Source of the DNA: Myxococcota bacterium
Lineage (GTDB): Bacteria > Myxococcota_A > Polyangia > Palsa-1104 > JAEUJZ01
Length of the DNA stretch: 64,000 nt
Direction of reading: 5' to 3'
NCBI GenBank assembly: GCA_025057315.1
Contig: JANWXW010000039.1
Span: 1-64,000 of the forward strand
The notes under the pieces: model-generated
What the model was told of the DNA's origin: nothing
The model's input: the letters and a program-made list of their open reading frames with translations, nothing else
Database searches by the model: none
Shown: positions 9,263 through 19,300 of the stretch, in pieces
How the letters are laid out: every line of letters starts with the position of its first letter
Position numbering within the stretch: the first letter of the stretch is position 1
Translations under genes and position numbers: made by a program

Positions 9263-9324
9263 GACGGCAACAAAGACGGCAAGTAAAGAGACGAATCAGT
9301 AAAGAAACAAGTCAGTAGAGAAAC
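9261..9324. repeat. short purine-rich direct repeats between convergent genes
   Basis: AAGACGGCAA occurs at 9261-9270 and 9273-9282 (12-base period). TCAGTAAAGAAAC at 9297-9309 and TCAGTAGAGAAAC at 9312-9324 differ by one base (15-base period). The second pair overlaps the stop codon of the minus-strand reductase gene. Confidence 0.7.
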
Positions 9325-10067
9325 GGCACCAGCGCCCGACGGTGGGCCGGATAGTCAGGCAGGCGCTCGCGGTAAAAGCGGTGGTGCGCCCGCGCCCGGG
9401 GCACCAGGTTGGCCGCCGTCCACAGCGCAAAGGCCAGCCCAGCCAGTGACGACGAGGCCAGGGCCCAGCCCAGCCACTCGATGATCTCGCCCAGGTAGTT
9501 CGGGCAGGACACGAAGCGGAACAGCCCGCCCTGCGGCACCCGGTAGCCGGTCTCGCCCTCCCGGCGCAGGCGCAGCAGCACGGTGTCGGCATGCAGGTTG
9601 ATGGCCAGCCCCCCCAGGAACAGCCCCGCCCCGACCGCAAAGCGCGGGTCCAGCAACCACGCCGCCTCACGCGGCGGCCCGAGGGCAAACAGCCAGCGGC
9701 CGTTTAGGTAAACATTGCACACGTTGAAAACCAGAGCAGCCAGCACCACGGCCAGCGGCATGGGCCGCCCCCCCCGCATGCGAAAGGGAAAGATCAACGC
9801 CCGGTGGACATAGTGGACCTGCCACAGCAGCAGCAACGCCACCGCCCCGGCCCCCCGCCGATCGCCCAGCAGAAACAGCACCGGCATGCCCACCGCCGCC
9901 GGCATCTCCATGACCAGCCAGCCCAGACGGGCCGGCAGTGCCGGACCGAACCCCGGGCGCGCATGCCGGCCATAGGGCGCGTTCACCCGCAGCAGCACCG
10001 CCGCCGCCACCGGTGCCAGCAGGAACCAGCACGTCAAGAGATACGCATACAACTGCCTCTCGTCCAC
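9312..10067 (-). CDS. 3-oxo-5-alpha-steroid 4-dehydrogenase (steroid 5-alpha-reductase family)
   Basis: A 251-residue polytopic membrane protein, the same size as animal SRD5A1/2 (about 255-260). Those enzymes reduce the delta-4 double bond of 3-oxo steroids with NADPH. Family landmarks appear in the right order: YGRHA near residue 32, VHYVHRALIFPFRMRGG near 85-100, and the C-terminal block GGLFRFVSCPNYLGEI, EWLGWALAS, RARAHHRFYRERLPDYP and terminal PFLY. About six hydrophobic helices are visible. The start is GTG preceded by GGGGG. No sterol-biosynthesis gene is nearby. The natural substrate may be a sterol, a polyprenoid or another enone lipid. Confidence 0.9.
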   Translation of the reverse strand: MDERQLYAYLLTCWFLLAPVAAAVLLRVNAPYGRHARPGFGPALPARLGWLVMEMPAAVGMPVLFLLGDRRGAGAVALLLLWQVHYVHRALIFPFRMRGGRPMPLAVVLAALVFNVCNVYLNGRWLFALGPPREAAWLLDPRFAVGAGLFLGGLAINLHADTVLLRLRREGETGYRVPQGGLFRFVSCPNYLGEIIEWLGWALASSSLAGLAFALWTAANLVPRARAHHRFYRERLPDYPAHRRALVPFLY

Positions 10068-10408
10068 GCCCCCATCCTAAGCGGCTTGGCCTGCTCGGAG
10101 GCCACACCCCAGTCCCGTGAGGAACCAGGCGCGACCTGGCAGGCCCCCGCGCTCCCCCGGCGGTGGTGCTCTGCCGGGCCTTTGCGCCCCGCATCCCGGT
10201 CAGGCCCAATCGGCCCCGGCCGCCCGCACCTTGCACCGCCCCATGCGACGAAGCCGAGCCGACATGGGGTCCTGGAGGGCGTACCGTGCACCCATGCAGC
10301 CCTGCCATGCACCCATGCAGCGGGTCCCGGTCAGCGCACGAACACCTGAAATGGCGCCCGCTACGGCCTCTGATTCAAAGAAGTCGAGCACCTCCTGCAC
10401 GGTCCCGG
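10068..10408. other. 341-bp intergenic stretch without a supported gene
   Basis: It lies between the 5-alpha-reductase start and the fibrinogen-like lipoprotein stop. Open frames cross it but lack codon bias or recognisable sequence. It contains the repeats listed at 10287-10321 and 10323-10437. Confidence 0.6.
10287..10321. repeat. 14-bp direct repeat
   Basis: TGCACCCATGCAGC occurs at 10287-10300 and again at 10308-10321, directly beside the 3'-end duplication at 10323-10437. Confidence 0.75.
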
Positions 10409-10437
10409 TCAGCGCACGAACACCTGAAACGGCGCCC
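10323..10437. repeat. 37-bp direct repeat duplicating the 3' end of the adjacent gene
   Basis: Positions 10323-10359 and 10401-10437 match at 36 of 37 bases (T versus C at 10352/10430), 78 bp apart. The second copy holds the last codons and TGA stop of the minus-strand fibrinogen-like gene. The first copy, downstream of that stop, still encodes the same last residues (APFQVFVR-stop). Confidence 0.85.
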
Positions 10438-11839
10438 CCCACGAGTAGCCGAACGTGTGGAACTGGGTCATGTAGCGCGGCGGGCCCTGGAAGGTACGTG
10501 GGCACTCCGCGTAGGGGTTGTCGTTCCAGGTCGAGAAGCCGCGGTTGTTGAAGTGGCCGTTGCAGGCGTTGGAATACCAGGTGTCGCCCTGGCGGGCGTC
10601 GTAGGGCATGTTGGTGGCGCCGTTGGAGGCCCAGACGGCCCAGTTTTCCGCGGAGTAGCGCAGCAGATAAGTGGTGCCGCCGCCCACCACGAGGAACTCG
10701 CGCGCGCCGGCCAGGGCCAGGGTGCGGATGATCTCGTCGCTGTACTTGGATGCCTCCATCAGGCCGTCGGGGACCCGCTCGGGCTGGTGGGCCTGGGGCA
10801 TGTTCAGCGGCACGCTGCCGACCGCATTCATGACCAGGGTCCAGCCGCCGCCGTCCACGGTCATGTCGCAGTAGGCAACAAACTTGGTGCCTGGCACGGG
10901 CTCCAGCCAGTAGCGGCCAGTGGTCACGGGCACGCCCTGCTGGGCAATCTGGCGACAGGTCCGCGCAGGTTTCTGCTCCTGCCCCAGGCGGAGGGTAAAG
11001 GTCGCGGTCACCCCCTGGCTGCCAGAGATCTGCACCTCGCAGGGGTCTTTGCCGGAGCAGGCACCGGACCAGCCGGCAAAGAACGAGGTCGGCGCCGCCG
11101 TGGCGGTCAGCTTCACGCGGGTGCCAGAGGGGAAGGCGGCGTTGCAAGTCGTGCCGCACTGGATCCCTGGGGGATCGGACACCACCTCGCCCTGTCCGTC
11201 GCCGGCGCGAGCGACGCTCAGGCCCTGCAGCGGCGCAAAGTGCGCGCCCACCTGCAGCGGAGCCTCGATGCGGACCTCGCACGGGTCTTTGCCGGAGCAG
11301 GCGCCGGACCAGCCAACAAAGGCGTGGCCTGCTTCAGGTTGGGCCAGCAGCCGGATGGTGCCGGACAGGTTGGCACTGCAGACCGTGCCGCAGTCCAGGC
11401 CTGGCGGCTCGGAGCTGACCCTGCCCTGCCCTTGCTTTTCGACCGTGAGGCGACATACGGGGCTGGCCAGGGCACTGACGATGAAGGGGTGGTCCTGGCG
11501 GTCGCCATCGGCCAAGCGGTAGTCGCCGCGGCCCAAACCGACCACGCAGCCATTGTGGCGCACGGCCTCCACCTCGATGCGCAGGCTGCGCGGGGCACCC
11601 GCCGGGGGCAGCTCCAGCACCAGCGGCGACGGCGTGGGCAGGGCCGAGATCTCGGCCAAGGGGCGCGGGTCGGCGCCTGGTTCGATAAGATGCGGCCGCA
11701 GCCGTGCCGTGCCGGGCGGGATGCTGACAAAGGTCAGGGTCAGCCGCGCACCGCCAGGAGGCATCGAGGTGGGCGAGGGAGCAGTGCAGCCCATACCCAT
11801 CAGAGATACGGCCATGCAGAGACAGTACATGCTGCGCAT
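10409..11839 (-). CDS. Lipoprotein with divergent InlB-type repeats and a fibrinogen-like C-terminal domain
   Basis: A 476-residue predicted lipoprotein (MGMGC lipobox, Cys18), started from ATG with GGAGG. Two approximately 75-residue repeats at about 130-205 and 210-285 each contain a CGT-C motif and GWSGACSGKDPCEV, typical of bacterial divergent InlB_B/Flg_new repeats. From about residue 300 the sequence matches a fibrinogen-related domain: CRQIAQQG, YWLEP, FVAYCDMTVDGGGWTLVMNA, then an aromatic-rich tail. In animals that fold binds acetylated sugars; a surface carbohydrate-binding role is inference. The last codons are duplicated downstream of the stop. Confidence 0.85.
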   Translation of the reverse strand: MRSMYCLCMAVSLMGMGCTAPSPTSMPPGGARLTLTFVSIPPGTARLRPHLIEPGADPRPLAEISALPTPSPLVLELPPAGAPRSLRIEVEAVRHNGCVVGLGRGDYRLADGDRQDHPFIVSALASPVCRLTVEKQGQGRVSSEPPGLDCGTVCSANLSGTIRLLAQPEAGHAFVGWSGACSGKDPCEVRIEAPLQVGAHFAPLQGLSVARAGDGQGEVVSDPPGIQCGTTCNAAFPSGTRVKLTATAAPTSFFAGWSGACSGKDPCEVQISGSQGVTATFTLRLGQEQKPARTCRQIAQQGVPVTTGRYWLEPVPGTKFVAYCDMTVDGGGWTLVMNAVGSVPLNMPQAHQPERVPDGLMEASKYSDEIIRTLALAGAREFLVVGGGTTYLLRYSAENWAVWASNGATNMPYDARQGDTWYSNACNGHFNNRGFSTWNDNPYAECPRTFQGPPRYMTQFHTFGYSWGAPFQVFVR

Positions 11840-11971
11840 AGGGGTCCTCCGTTCGCTTCGGGGGCGCCTTGCCGGCGGAGCGGGAGCGAAGGGATGGAGA
11901 GCGCGGAGGGTGCGGCCAGGCAGCCAACTTTTAGAGTAGCACCCTGCCTGCAGGTTGCGCCATGGGGTAGC

Positions 11972-14900
11972 ATGCGACCGGCTGTGGCAGAGGATCCTGC
12001 GCGTGCGCTCGCGGGCTTCCAGGCGCCGGTCCGCGCCTGGTTCCAGCGGCAGTTCATCGCGCCGACCCGGGCGCAGGCTCTGGCCTGGCCGCTCATCCAG
12101 TCCGGCGACAGCACGCTGGTGCTGGCTCCGACCGGCTCGGGCAAGACGCTGGCGGCTTTTCTGTGGGCGCTAGACCGGCTGCTGTTCGAGCCGGTCCCGC
12201 CGGAGCCCGGGCGCTGCCGTCTGGTGTACATCTCGCCGCTGCGGTCGCTGGCTGCGGACATCGAGCGCAACCTGGCGGCCCCCCTGCGGGGCATAGCGGC
12301 CGAGGCCGCGGCGCAGGGGCGGGCGGTGCACCAGCCTCGGGTCGCGGTGCGAACCGGGGACACGCCAACAGCCGAGCGGGCGGCGTTTGTGCGCCGTCCG
12401 GCCGACCTGCTGATCACCACGCCGGAGTCGCTGTACCTGCTGCTCACCACGCGGGCGCGGGAGGCGCTGCGCAGCGTGCGCTGCGTCATTGTGGACGAAG
12501 TACACGCCCTGCTGGGCAACAAGCGGGGAGCCCACTTGGCGCTGTCGCTGGAACGGCTGGAGGCCCTGCGCGAGGGCCGGCTGCAGCGCATCGGGCTGAG
12601 CGCCACGGTGCATCCGGTGCAAGAGGCGGCTCGGCTGCTGGGGGGGATGGAGGCCGACGGGACGCCGCGACCGGTGCAGGTGGCCGATGCCCGGGGGGAG
12701 CGGGCGCTGCAGCTGCAGGTCGACTGGCGGGCAGAGGGGCCTGAGGGCGTCTGGTCCGGGGTGCAGGCGCTGCTGTTGCAGCTCATCGAACGGCACCGCT
12801 CGACGCTGATTTTTGTGGGAAGCCGGCGTCTGGCCGAGCGCCTGGCCGCCGCGCTCAACGAGCAGGCGGGTCGCGAGCTGGCGCGCGCCCACCACGGCTC
12901 ATTGGCGCCGGCGCAGCGGGGGCTCATCGAGGAGCAGCTGCGCGCCGGGGCGCTGCCAGCGCTGGTGGCGACCTCGTCGCTGGAGCTGGGCATTGACATG
13001 GGCGCCGTTGACCTGGTGGTGCTGCTCGGGGTGCCGCCGAGCGTGGCCAGCGGGCTGCAGCGCGTCGGTCGGGCCGGCCACCGCGCAGACCGGGCGAGCG
13101 CGGGCGTGATCCTGCCGCGGCACCGGGGCGAGCTGCTGGCCTGCGCCGCCCTGGCCGAAGGGATGCTGCAGGGCGCGGTGGAGCCAATGCGAGCGCCCCG
13201 GGAGCCGCTGGACGTGCTGTGCCAGCAGGTGGTGGCCATGGCCGCATGCGAAACATGGCAGGTGGACGAGCTGTATGCGCGGGTGCGGCGCGCGGCGCCC
13301 TATGCTGAGCTGAGCCGGCCGCTGTTCGAGGCCGTGCTGGACCTGGTGTCGGGACGTCACCTGAGCGGAGCGCTGGTCAAGCCGCGGCTGCACTGGGACC
13401 GAGCCGGTGGCACGGTGCGCGCGCTGCCCGGAGCGCTGCAGGTGGCGTTGCTGGGCGGCGGGACCCTGCCTGACCGCAGCACGCTGCCCGTGTTTCTGGC
13501 CGGGGAGGCAACCCGCTCCGAATCGAGGCGTGTGGGTGAGCTGGATGAGGAGATGGTGCTGCAGAGCCGCGTTGGGGACACCTTCGTGCTCGGCGCGAGC
13601 ACCTGGCGCATCGAGGAGATCAGGCACGACCGCGTGCTGGTCTCGCCAGCCCCAGGGGAGCTTGGAAAGATGCCCTTTTGGCGCGGGGAGCAGGCCAGGC
13701 GCCCGCCGGCTTTCGGGTGGGCCATCGGTGCCCTGCTGCGGCGGCTGCGCCAGGGGTCACCGGAGCAGGCACGGCAGCAGCTTATCGAGCAGCTGCGGCT
13801 CACTGCAAGTGCGGCCGCGGCCCTGCTCGATCTGCTCGATGCGCAGGTGCGGGCCCTGGGGTGCGTGCCAGACGATCGCACCCTGGTGGCAGAGTGGCAC
13901 CCCGACGGGTGTGGCCAGAGTCGGCTGTGCCTGCTGAGTCCCCTGGGCGGACAGGTGCTGGGGCCGCTGGCCCTGTGTCTGGAGGCACGCGCGCGGCGGC
14001 GTCTGGGGGGCCGGACCGAGGTCCTCTGGAGCGACGACGGCATGGTGGCCCGCCTGCCAGGGCAGGTCCCCTCGCTGCGTGAGCTGCTGCCAGAGGCCAG
14101 CGAGCTGGAGACCGAGCTACGCGCAGCGCTGCGCAGCAGCCCCCAGCTGTCCGGATGCTTCCGCGAGGCTGCGGTGCGGGCCCTGCTGTTGCCCCGGCGG
14201 TCCCCCCGGCAGCGCCGGAGGCTGTGGCGGCGGAGCGCAGAGCTGCTGCAGGCCGCGATGCGCTCACCCAACTGCCCCCTCCTGCTGGAAGCATACCGCG
14301 AGTGCATGCATGACGTGTTTGACCTATCTGCTACCCAGCAGGTGCTGGCAGCGCTGGCAAGCGGGGCGCTGCGGTTGGTCGAGGTCCGCACCGCGCGACC
14401 CTCGCCGCTGGCGGCGATGCTGTTGCTGGAACAACTGGGCTGGCTGTCCCCGGGCGATGCGCCACCGCAGGAGCGGCGAGCGCAGGCGCTGCTGGTGGAC
14501 CCACAGCGACTGCGCGAACTCATCGGCCCGACCGACCTGCGCGAGGTGCTAGAGCCAGACGAGGTGCACGCGTTGCAGCAGCAGCTGCAGCACCTGAGCC
14601 CCGAGCGACGCGCCCGGCACGCGGACGGGCTGCATGGGCTGCTGCTGCGCCTGGGCGACCTGACAGCCGAGGAGATCGCGGCGCGCTGCGACCCGCCCGA
14701 GGCAGCACCTGACTGGCTGGCGACGCTGGTGGCCCAAGGGCGGGTGGTGCTGGTGTCCATCGCCGGGCAGCTGCGGTACGTGGCGGTCGAGGATGCGGCC
14801 CGCTATCGGGATGCGCTGGGCGTGGTGCTGCCGCCGGGGCTGCCCGCGGCGCTGCTGGAACCGGTGCCCGAGCCGCTGCGCGAGCTGCTGTTGCGCCATG

Positions 14901-16357
14901 CACGCACGCATGGGCCGTTCACCGCGGAGGAAGTGGCAGCCCGGCTGGGACTCTCACCGGCGGTGGTGCAGGCGGCGCTGACACCGCTGGTGGCCCAGGG
15001 ACAGCTGGTGGCTGGAGCGTTCCGGCCGGGTCGGGGGGACGGCGAGCTGTGCGACGCGCAGGTGTTGCAGCGGCTGCGCCATCGCTCGCTGGTGCGGGCG
15101 CGGCAGGAGGTGGCGCCGGTGGCCCCCGCGGCGCTGGCGCGCTTTGCCCTGAGCTGGCATGGCATCGGCGTGCAGCGGCACGGCGTGGAGGCGTTGCGGC
15201 AGGTGGTGAGGCAGCTCGAGGGGCTGGCCCTGCCCGCCTCGGTGCTGGAGCAGGAGGTGCTGCCGGCACGGCTGGCGCGGTATCAGCCGCACGAGCTGGA
15301 TCAGCTCTTGGCCGGCGGCGAGGTGAGTTGGGTGGGGGCGGGGGCGCTGGGCGAGCACGACGGACGGGTGCGGCTGCTGTGTGGCAACGCGGCGCTGCGG
15401 CCGCCTCCAGTCGCGGTGGAGGGAATCCTGGCCGAGCGGGTGCGCCAGGTGCTACGCAGCCGGGGGGCCTGCTTTTTCTCGCAGATTTTGGCAGCGCTGG
15501 GCGGTGCCTTCCCTCCGGCGGTGCTGGAGGTGCTGTGGCAGCTGCTCTGGGCCGGCCAGGTCTGCAACGACACCCTGCAGCCGCTGCGCGCCCGGCTGGA
15601 GCGACGGCCATCGCGGTGCAAGCCGTCCAGGGCAGGCACGGAGCAGGCAGGGCCCGGCGGGGCCCATCGAGCGGTGCCCCCTGAGGCCCGTGGGCGCTGG
15701 ACGCTGGTTGCCACAGAGGAGGTCTCGCCCGAGGAGCGTGCGCGGGCGCTGGCCACGATGCTGCTGCGTCGGCACGGGGTGCTGGTACGCGAGGCGCTGG
15801 CCGACGAGGAGATCCGAGGTGGCTTTGCCGCGGTCTACCCGGCGCTGCGGGCGATGGAAGAGGCGGGGCAGGTGCGGCGCGGTTATTTCGTCGCCGGCCG
15901 GGGCGCAGCTCAGTTTGCGCTGCCTGGGGCGCTGGAGCGGCTGCGCGCCCTGCGCGAGCCGGGAACCGGGCCGCCGGCGGTGGTGCTGTCGGCTGTGGAC
16001 CCGGCCAACCCCTACGGTGCGGCGCTGCCGTGGCCGGCGGCGCTCGGGTCGCGGCGGCCGGCGCGCACAGCTGGCGCGCGGGTGGTCCTGCTGGATGGCG
16101 AGCTGTCGGCGTGGCTGTCGCGCACCGGGGAACAGCTGCTCACCTTCGGCACCTCAGGGCCTGGGGGAGAACAACGGGCGGCGCGGGTGGCCCACGCCCT
16201 GGGCGAGCACGTGGATGGGCGCCCTGGCTGCGCGCTGCACATCGTGGAGGTGAATGGACAGCCGGTGGGGGAGTCGGAGCTGGCACCGGCGCTCGTGGCG
16301 GCCGGTTTTCGCCCGGGGGCGCGGGGGTACCTGCGGCGCTCGCGCCGGCTAGGCTAG
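11972..16357 (+). CDS. lhr: Lhr-type large ATP-dependent helicase (full length)
   Basis: A 1461-residue superfamily 2 helicase of the long Lhr class (E. coli Lhr is about 1540). Helicase motifs: Walker A APTGSGKT at 52-59, TTPESLYLLL at 149-158, DEVH at 175-178, SAT at 210-212, and motif VI QRVGRAGHR at 363-371. Winged-helix and Lhr-core sequence follows, then a long C-terminal region with DPQRLRELIGPTDLREVLEP and FTAEEVAARLGLSPAVV, as in Lhr-CTD proteins. Family members translocate on single-stranded DNA and unwind DNA-DNA or RNA-DNA duplexes in repair. The open frame extends upstream to 10163, but coding bias and homology begin at this ATG. Divergent from the fibrinogen-like gene. Confidence 0.95.
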   Translation: MRPAVAEDPARALAGFQAPVRAWFQRQFIAPTRAQALAWPLIQSGDSTLVLAPTGSGKTLAAFLWALDRLLFEPVPPEPGRCRLVYISPLRSLAADIERNLAAPLRGIAAEAAAQGRAVHQPRVAVRTGDTPTAERAAFVRRPADLLITTPESLYLLLTTRAREALRSVRCVIVDEVHALLGNKRGAHLALSLERLEALREGRLQRIGLSATVHPVQEAARLLGGMEADGTPRPVQVADARGERALQLQVDWRAEGPEGVWSGVQALLLQLIERHRSTLIFVGSRRLAERLAAALNEQAGRELARAHHGSLAPAQRGLIEEQLRAGALPALVATSSLELGIDMGAVDLVVLLGVPPSVASGLQRVGRAGHRADRASAGVILPRHRGELLACAALAEGMLQGAVEPMRAPREPLDVLCQQVVAMAACETWQVDELYARVRRAAPYAELSRPLFEAVLDLVSGRHLSGALVKPRLHWDRAGGTVRALPGALQVALLGGGTLPDRSTLPVFLAGEATRSESRRVGELDEEMVLQSRVGDTFVLGASTWRIEEIRHDRVLVSPAPGELGKMPFWRGEQARRPPAFGWAIGALLRRLRQGSPEQARQQLIEQLRLTASAAAALLDLLDAQVRALGCVPDDRTLVAEWHPDGCGQSRLCLLSPLGGQVLGPLALCLEARARRRLGGRTEVLWSDDGMVARLPGQVPSLRELLPEASELETELRAALRSSPQLSGCFREAAVRALLLPRRSPRQRRRLWRRSAELLQAAMRSPNCPLLLEAYRECMHDVFDLSATQQVLAALASGALRLVEVRTARPSPLAAMLLLEQLGWLSPGDAPPQERRAQALLVDPQRLRELIGPTDLREVLEPDEVHALQQQLQHLSPERRARHADGLHGLLLRLGDLTAEEIAARCDPPEAAPDWLATLVAQGRVVLVSIAGQLRYVAVEDAARYRDALGVVLPPGLPAALLEPVPEPLRELLLRHARTHGPFTAEEVAARLGLSPAVVQAALTPLVAQGQLVAGAFRPGRGDGELCDAQVLQRLRHRSLVRARQEVAPVAPAALARFALSWHGIGVQRHGVEALRQVVRQLEGLALPASVLEQEVLPARLARYQPHELDQLLAGGEVSWVGAGALGEHDGRVRLLCGNAALRPPPVAVEGILAERVRQVLRSRGACFFSQILAALGGAFPPAVLEVLWQLLWAGQVCNDTLQPLRARLERRPSRCKPSRAGTEQAGPGGAHRAVPPEARGRWTLVATEEVSPEERARALATMLLRRHGVLVREALADEEIRGGFAAVYPALRAMEEAGQVRRGYFVAGRGAAQFALPGALERLRALREPGTGPPAVVLSAVDPANPYGAALPWPAALGSRRPARTAGARVVLLDGELSAWLSRTGEQLLTFGTSGPGGEQRAARVAHALGEHVDGRPGCALHIVEVNGQPVGESELAPALVAAGFRPGARGYLRRSRRLG

Positions 16358-16367
16358 CCGGACCTCC

Positions 16368-19300
16368 TCAGAAGGAGAGGCGAGCGCCGAGGCGGAGAAA
16401 GAGTGGCTGCTGGAAGGCGGTGGGCTGGCCGTAGTTGCTGTTGACCACGAGCTGCGATCCGTCCGCGCTCTTAAGATGGCGCAGCTCCCGGGTGGTGCCG
16501 TGCACGATGGGGTTCACGTTGGTGAAGGTATACTCATCGTCCACATTGAGCACCTCGCGCTGGTTGAACAGGTTCACCACGTCCGCGTACATCGACAGCC
16601 GCACGGCCTTGGTGAGCTGGTGCTCGTAGCCCAGGTGGACGTCGAATTGGGTCACGGTCGGGGTGCGACCGCCGGAGCCGCTGGGCAGGATGAACGCCTC
16701 GCGCGCCTGGTAGATGGGGTCGGAGCCGAGGACCTGGATGGGCCGCCCCGAAAACAGCGAGAAGGTCAGGCTGGCCGTCAGCTGTCCGTCCCGGCCGATG
16801 GGCTGGACATAGAACCCGGTGAGCTTGAGGTTGTGCGGGCGGTCGTTGCTGAGCGGGCCCATGCGGTTGACCAGCAGGTGGATGAGGTCGTACTGGGACG
16901 AGATGTTGGGGTCGAGCTGTCCCCGGTAGGGCGAGAACAGACCGGGATAGTTGCCGATGAGCCGGGAGAAGGTGTAGTTGGCCAGCAGCGCGAAGCGGTT
17001 GGACAGGCGCTTGGTGGCGGTCAGGATCAGGGCATGGTAGTCGCGCCGAGGCGGGGTAAACAGCACGACGGCCCTGGACACATCCAGGCGCGCCTGGGCC
17101 CGGCTGGCCGCCTCCTGCAGGGCCTGGTCGTTGGGGTTGCGCATGGCGGCCTCGCGTGCTGCCCGTGCTTCCTCCTCGAGCTGGCGCAGCAGCCCCTCGT
17201 CGGGCGGGGCGCCTGGGTTGGCGATAAAGTAGTTGTTGCCACCGTCGACGGACAGGTCCTCGACAATGGTGCCGAGGTTGCGGAACATGTACTGTACGCC
17301 CAGCACGATGTCGAGGCCGACGTCGTACTGGAAGCCTGCGAGCACCTCGTTGACGTACTGTCCCTTCAGGCCTGGAGCCACCAGCGCAAACTCGCCGCTG
17401 CCAGCCAGGCGTGGCCGGGGCAGTGTGCAGGGGGCCATGGGGTCACCGCCGCGGGGCACGGGCACGGGCCGCCCGCCCGGCTGCAGCTGCTGCCGGGGGC
17501 AGTCGTTGGTGTAGGTGCCGCCCACCAGCAGGCCCTCGCCGCTGAAGGAGCGGTCGTTGATATCCATGGGAATGGACTCATAGAAGCGCCCGTAGTTGAC
17601 AAAGATCTTGGATCGACCCTTGCGCGTAAAGTCATAGACGGCGCCGACGCGCGGCGACCAGTTGTCGTAGATGGCGATTTGCTTGGAGCCGTCCACGCCA
17701 AAGATCTCCTGGGCCTCCCAGCGCACGCCGGCGTTGATCACCAGGCCAGGGATGAAGCTGACGTTCCAGCTGTCGCGCAGGTAGACAGCGTAGTTGCGCG
17801 TCTCGGTGCGGGCGCGGAAGAAGTTGAAGCAATACATGCCCCCCATTGGGCCGGCAAAGGGACACGGCACGCCCAGATCGCCGTTGAGCGTGCGGTCCCG
17901 CGGCTGGCCAAAGCCGCGGAAGATGCGCAGGCCCTGACCGGCAGCGTCGGTGTTGTAGATGACGCGGCCGCTGTAGGGGTTGTTGGGGTCAAAGTCGCTG
18001 CCTGCGTAGGCCCGGGTGTTGTCCATGTAGTTGCCCTCGAAGTCCAGGCCCAGCTTCCAGGCGTGGTTGCCAAGCAGCCGGACAAACAGGGTCGCTGAGG
18101 CCATCAGGGCATGGCGCTGCAAGAACTCGTTGCGGTACTGGGCGCCGTAGCCCCCGTAGACGTAGGCGGTGATTGGGCAGGGGTTGAAGCTGCGCATCAT
18201 CCCCCCCATGTCGTACGTCTGCAGGCGGCACTCCGGCACCGGCTCGAAGTCGGCCAACGAGAAGGGGTTGAGGGCAGAAGCGCGGTAGATGGTGGCCGCG
18301 CGGTTGGCCGCATCGGGCATGTCCTCGCGGCTCTGATAGTGGAAGCCGTACAGGACATCCAGCTGCAGCTTGCGGTCCAGGAGCTTGCCGATGTAGCGCG
18401 CGCTGACGTCGTGGATGTGGCGGAGCTGGCTGCGGCGCTGGTTGTCGAGATCGTCGCGATAGGAGGCATAGTCGTCGCGCTGCTCGGGCGAGCCAAGGTA
18501 GGTCAGCGTGACGTTGTGGTCGGGCGTGAGGTTGAACTGGAACTTGCTGATCCAGTTATAGACCCGTTGGCTCTCGTACACGGTCCGCTGGCGCGCCGGC
18601 ACCTCGACGGTGCGGCGAGCAATTTGGCGCGGCCCCTCGCACAGCACGTCCGGGTCCGACAGGTAGGTCGGGCACTGGAAGTCCGGATCGATCTGCGCCG
18701 TGCCGGTCTGCGGGTCATACACCTGGGTGCGCACCAGGCGGTCTGTGCGGAAGTGGGTCACCAGCGGTGCAAAGCCGACGTAAAACCAGATGCGGTCCTT
18801 GAGCAGGGGCCCGCCCAGCTCGAAGCCCAGGTCGAACTGGCTGTCCATCCGCGTGCGGGTGGCCAGCGCCTCGCCTAGGCGTGCCACGGTTCGCGCCTCG
18901 GCCTGAAACGGCACAAACGAGGTGAACACGCTGCCGTGCAGCTCGTTGCTGCCGCTTTTGGTCACCACGGAGACGACGCCACCGGTGGAGCGGCCATACT
19001 CGGCCTGATAGCCACCGATGACGACGTGCACCTCGCGGATAAAGTACTGATTGAGCTGCACCGCCAGCAGGCCAAAGGCCGGGTCGGTGGTGTTGAGGCC
19101 ATCGATGACGATGATGTTCTCGTTCCCAGTGGAGCCCGAGAGCGAGACGCCGACATCGCCACCCACCCCGCGCGGCGGGTCCACGGCGCCCGGTGCAAGC
19201 TGGAGCACGCTCTCGTAGGTGCGGCCGCGCACCGCTGTGTTCTCCAGCAGCTCCTTGTTGATTTCAACGCCGGCCTGGGTGTTGGCGGTGTCCACGTTGG

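Noticed and set aside
10163..11971. 600-residue N-terminal extension of the Lhr reading frame
   Set aside because: The extension crosses the oppositely oriented fibrinogen-like gene and has no helicase homology; codon bias starts at the ATG at 11972.
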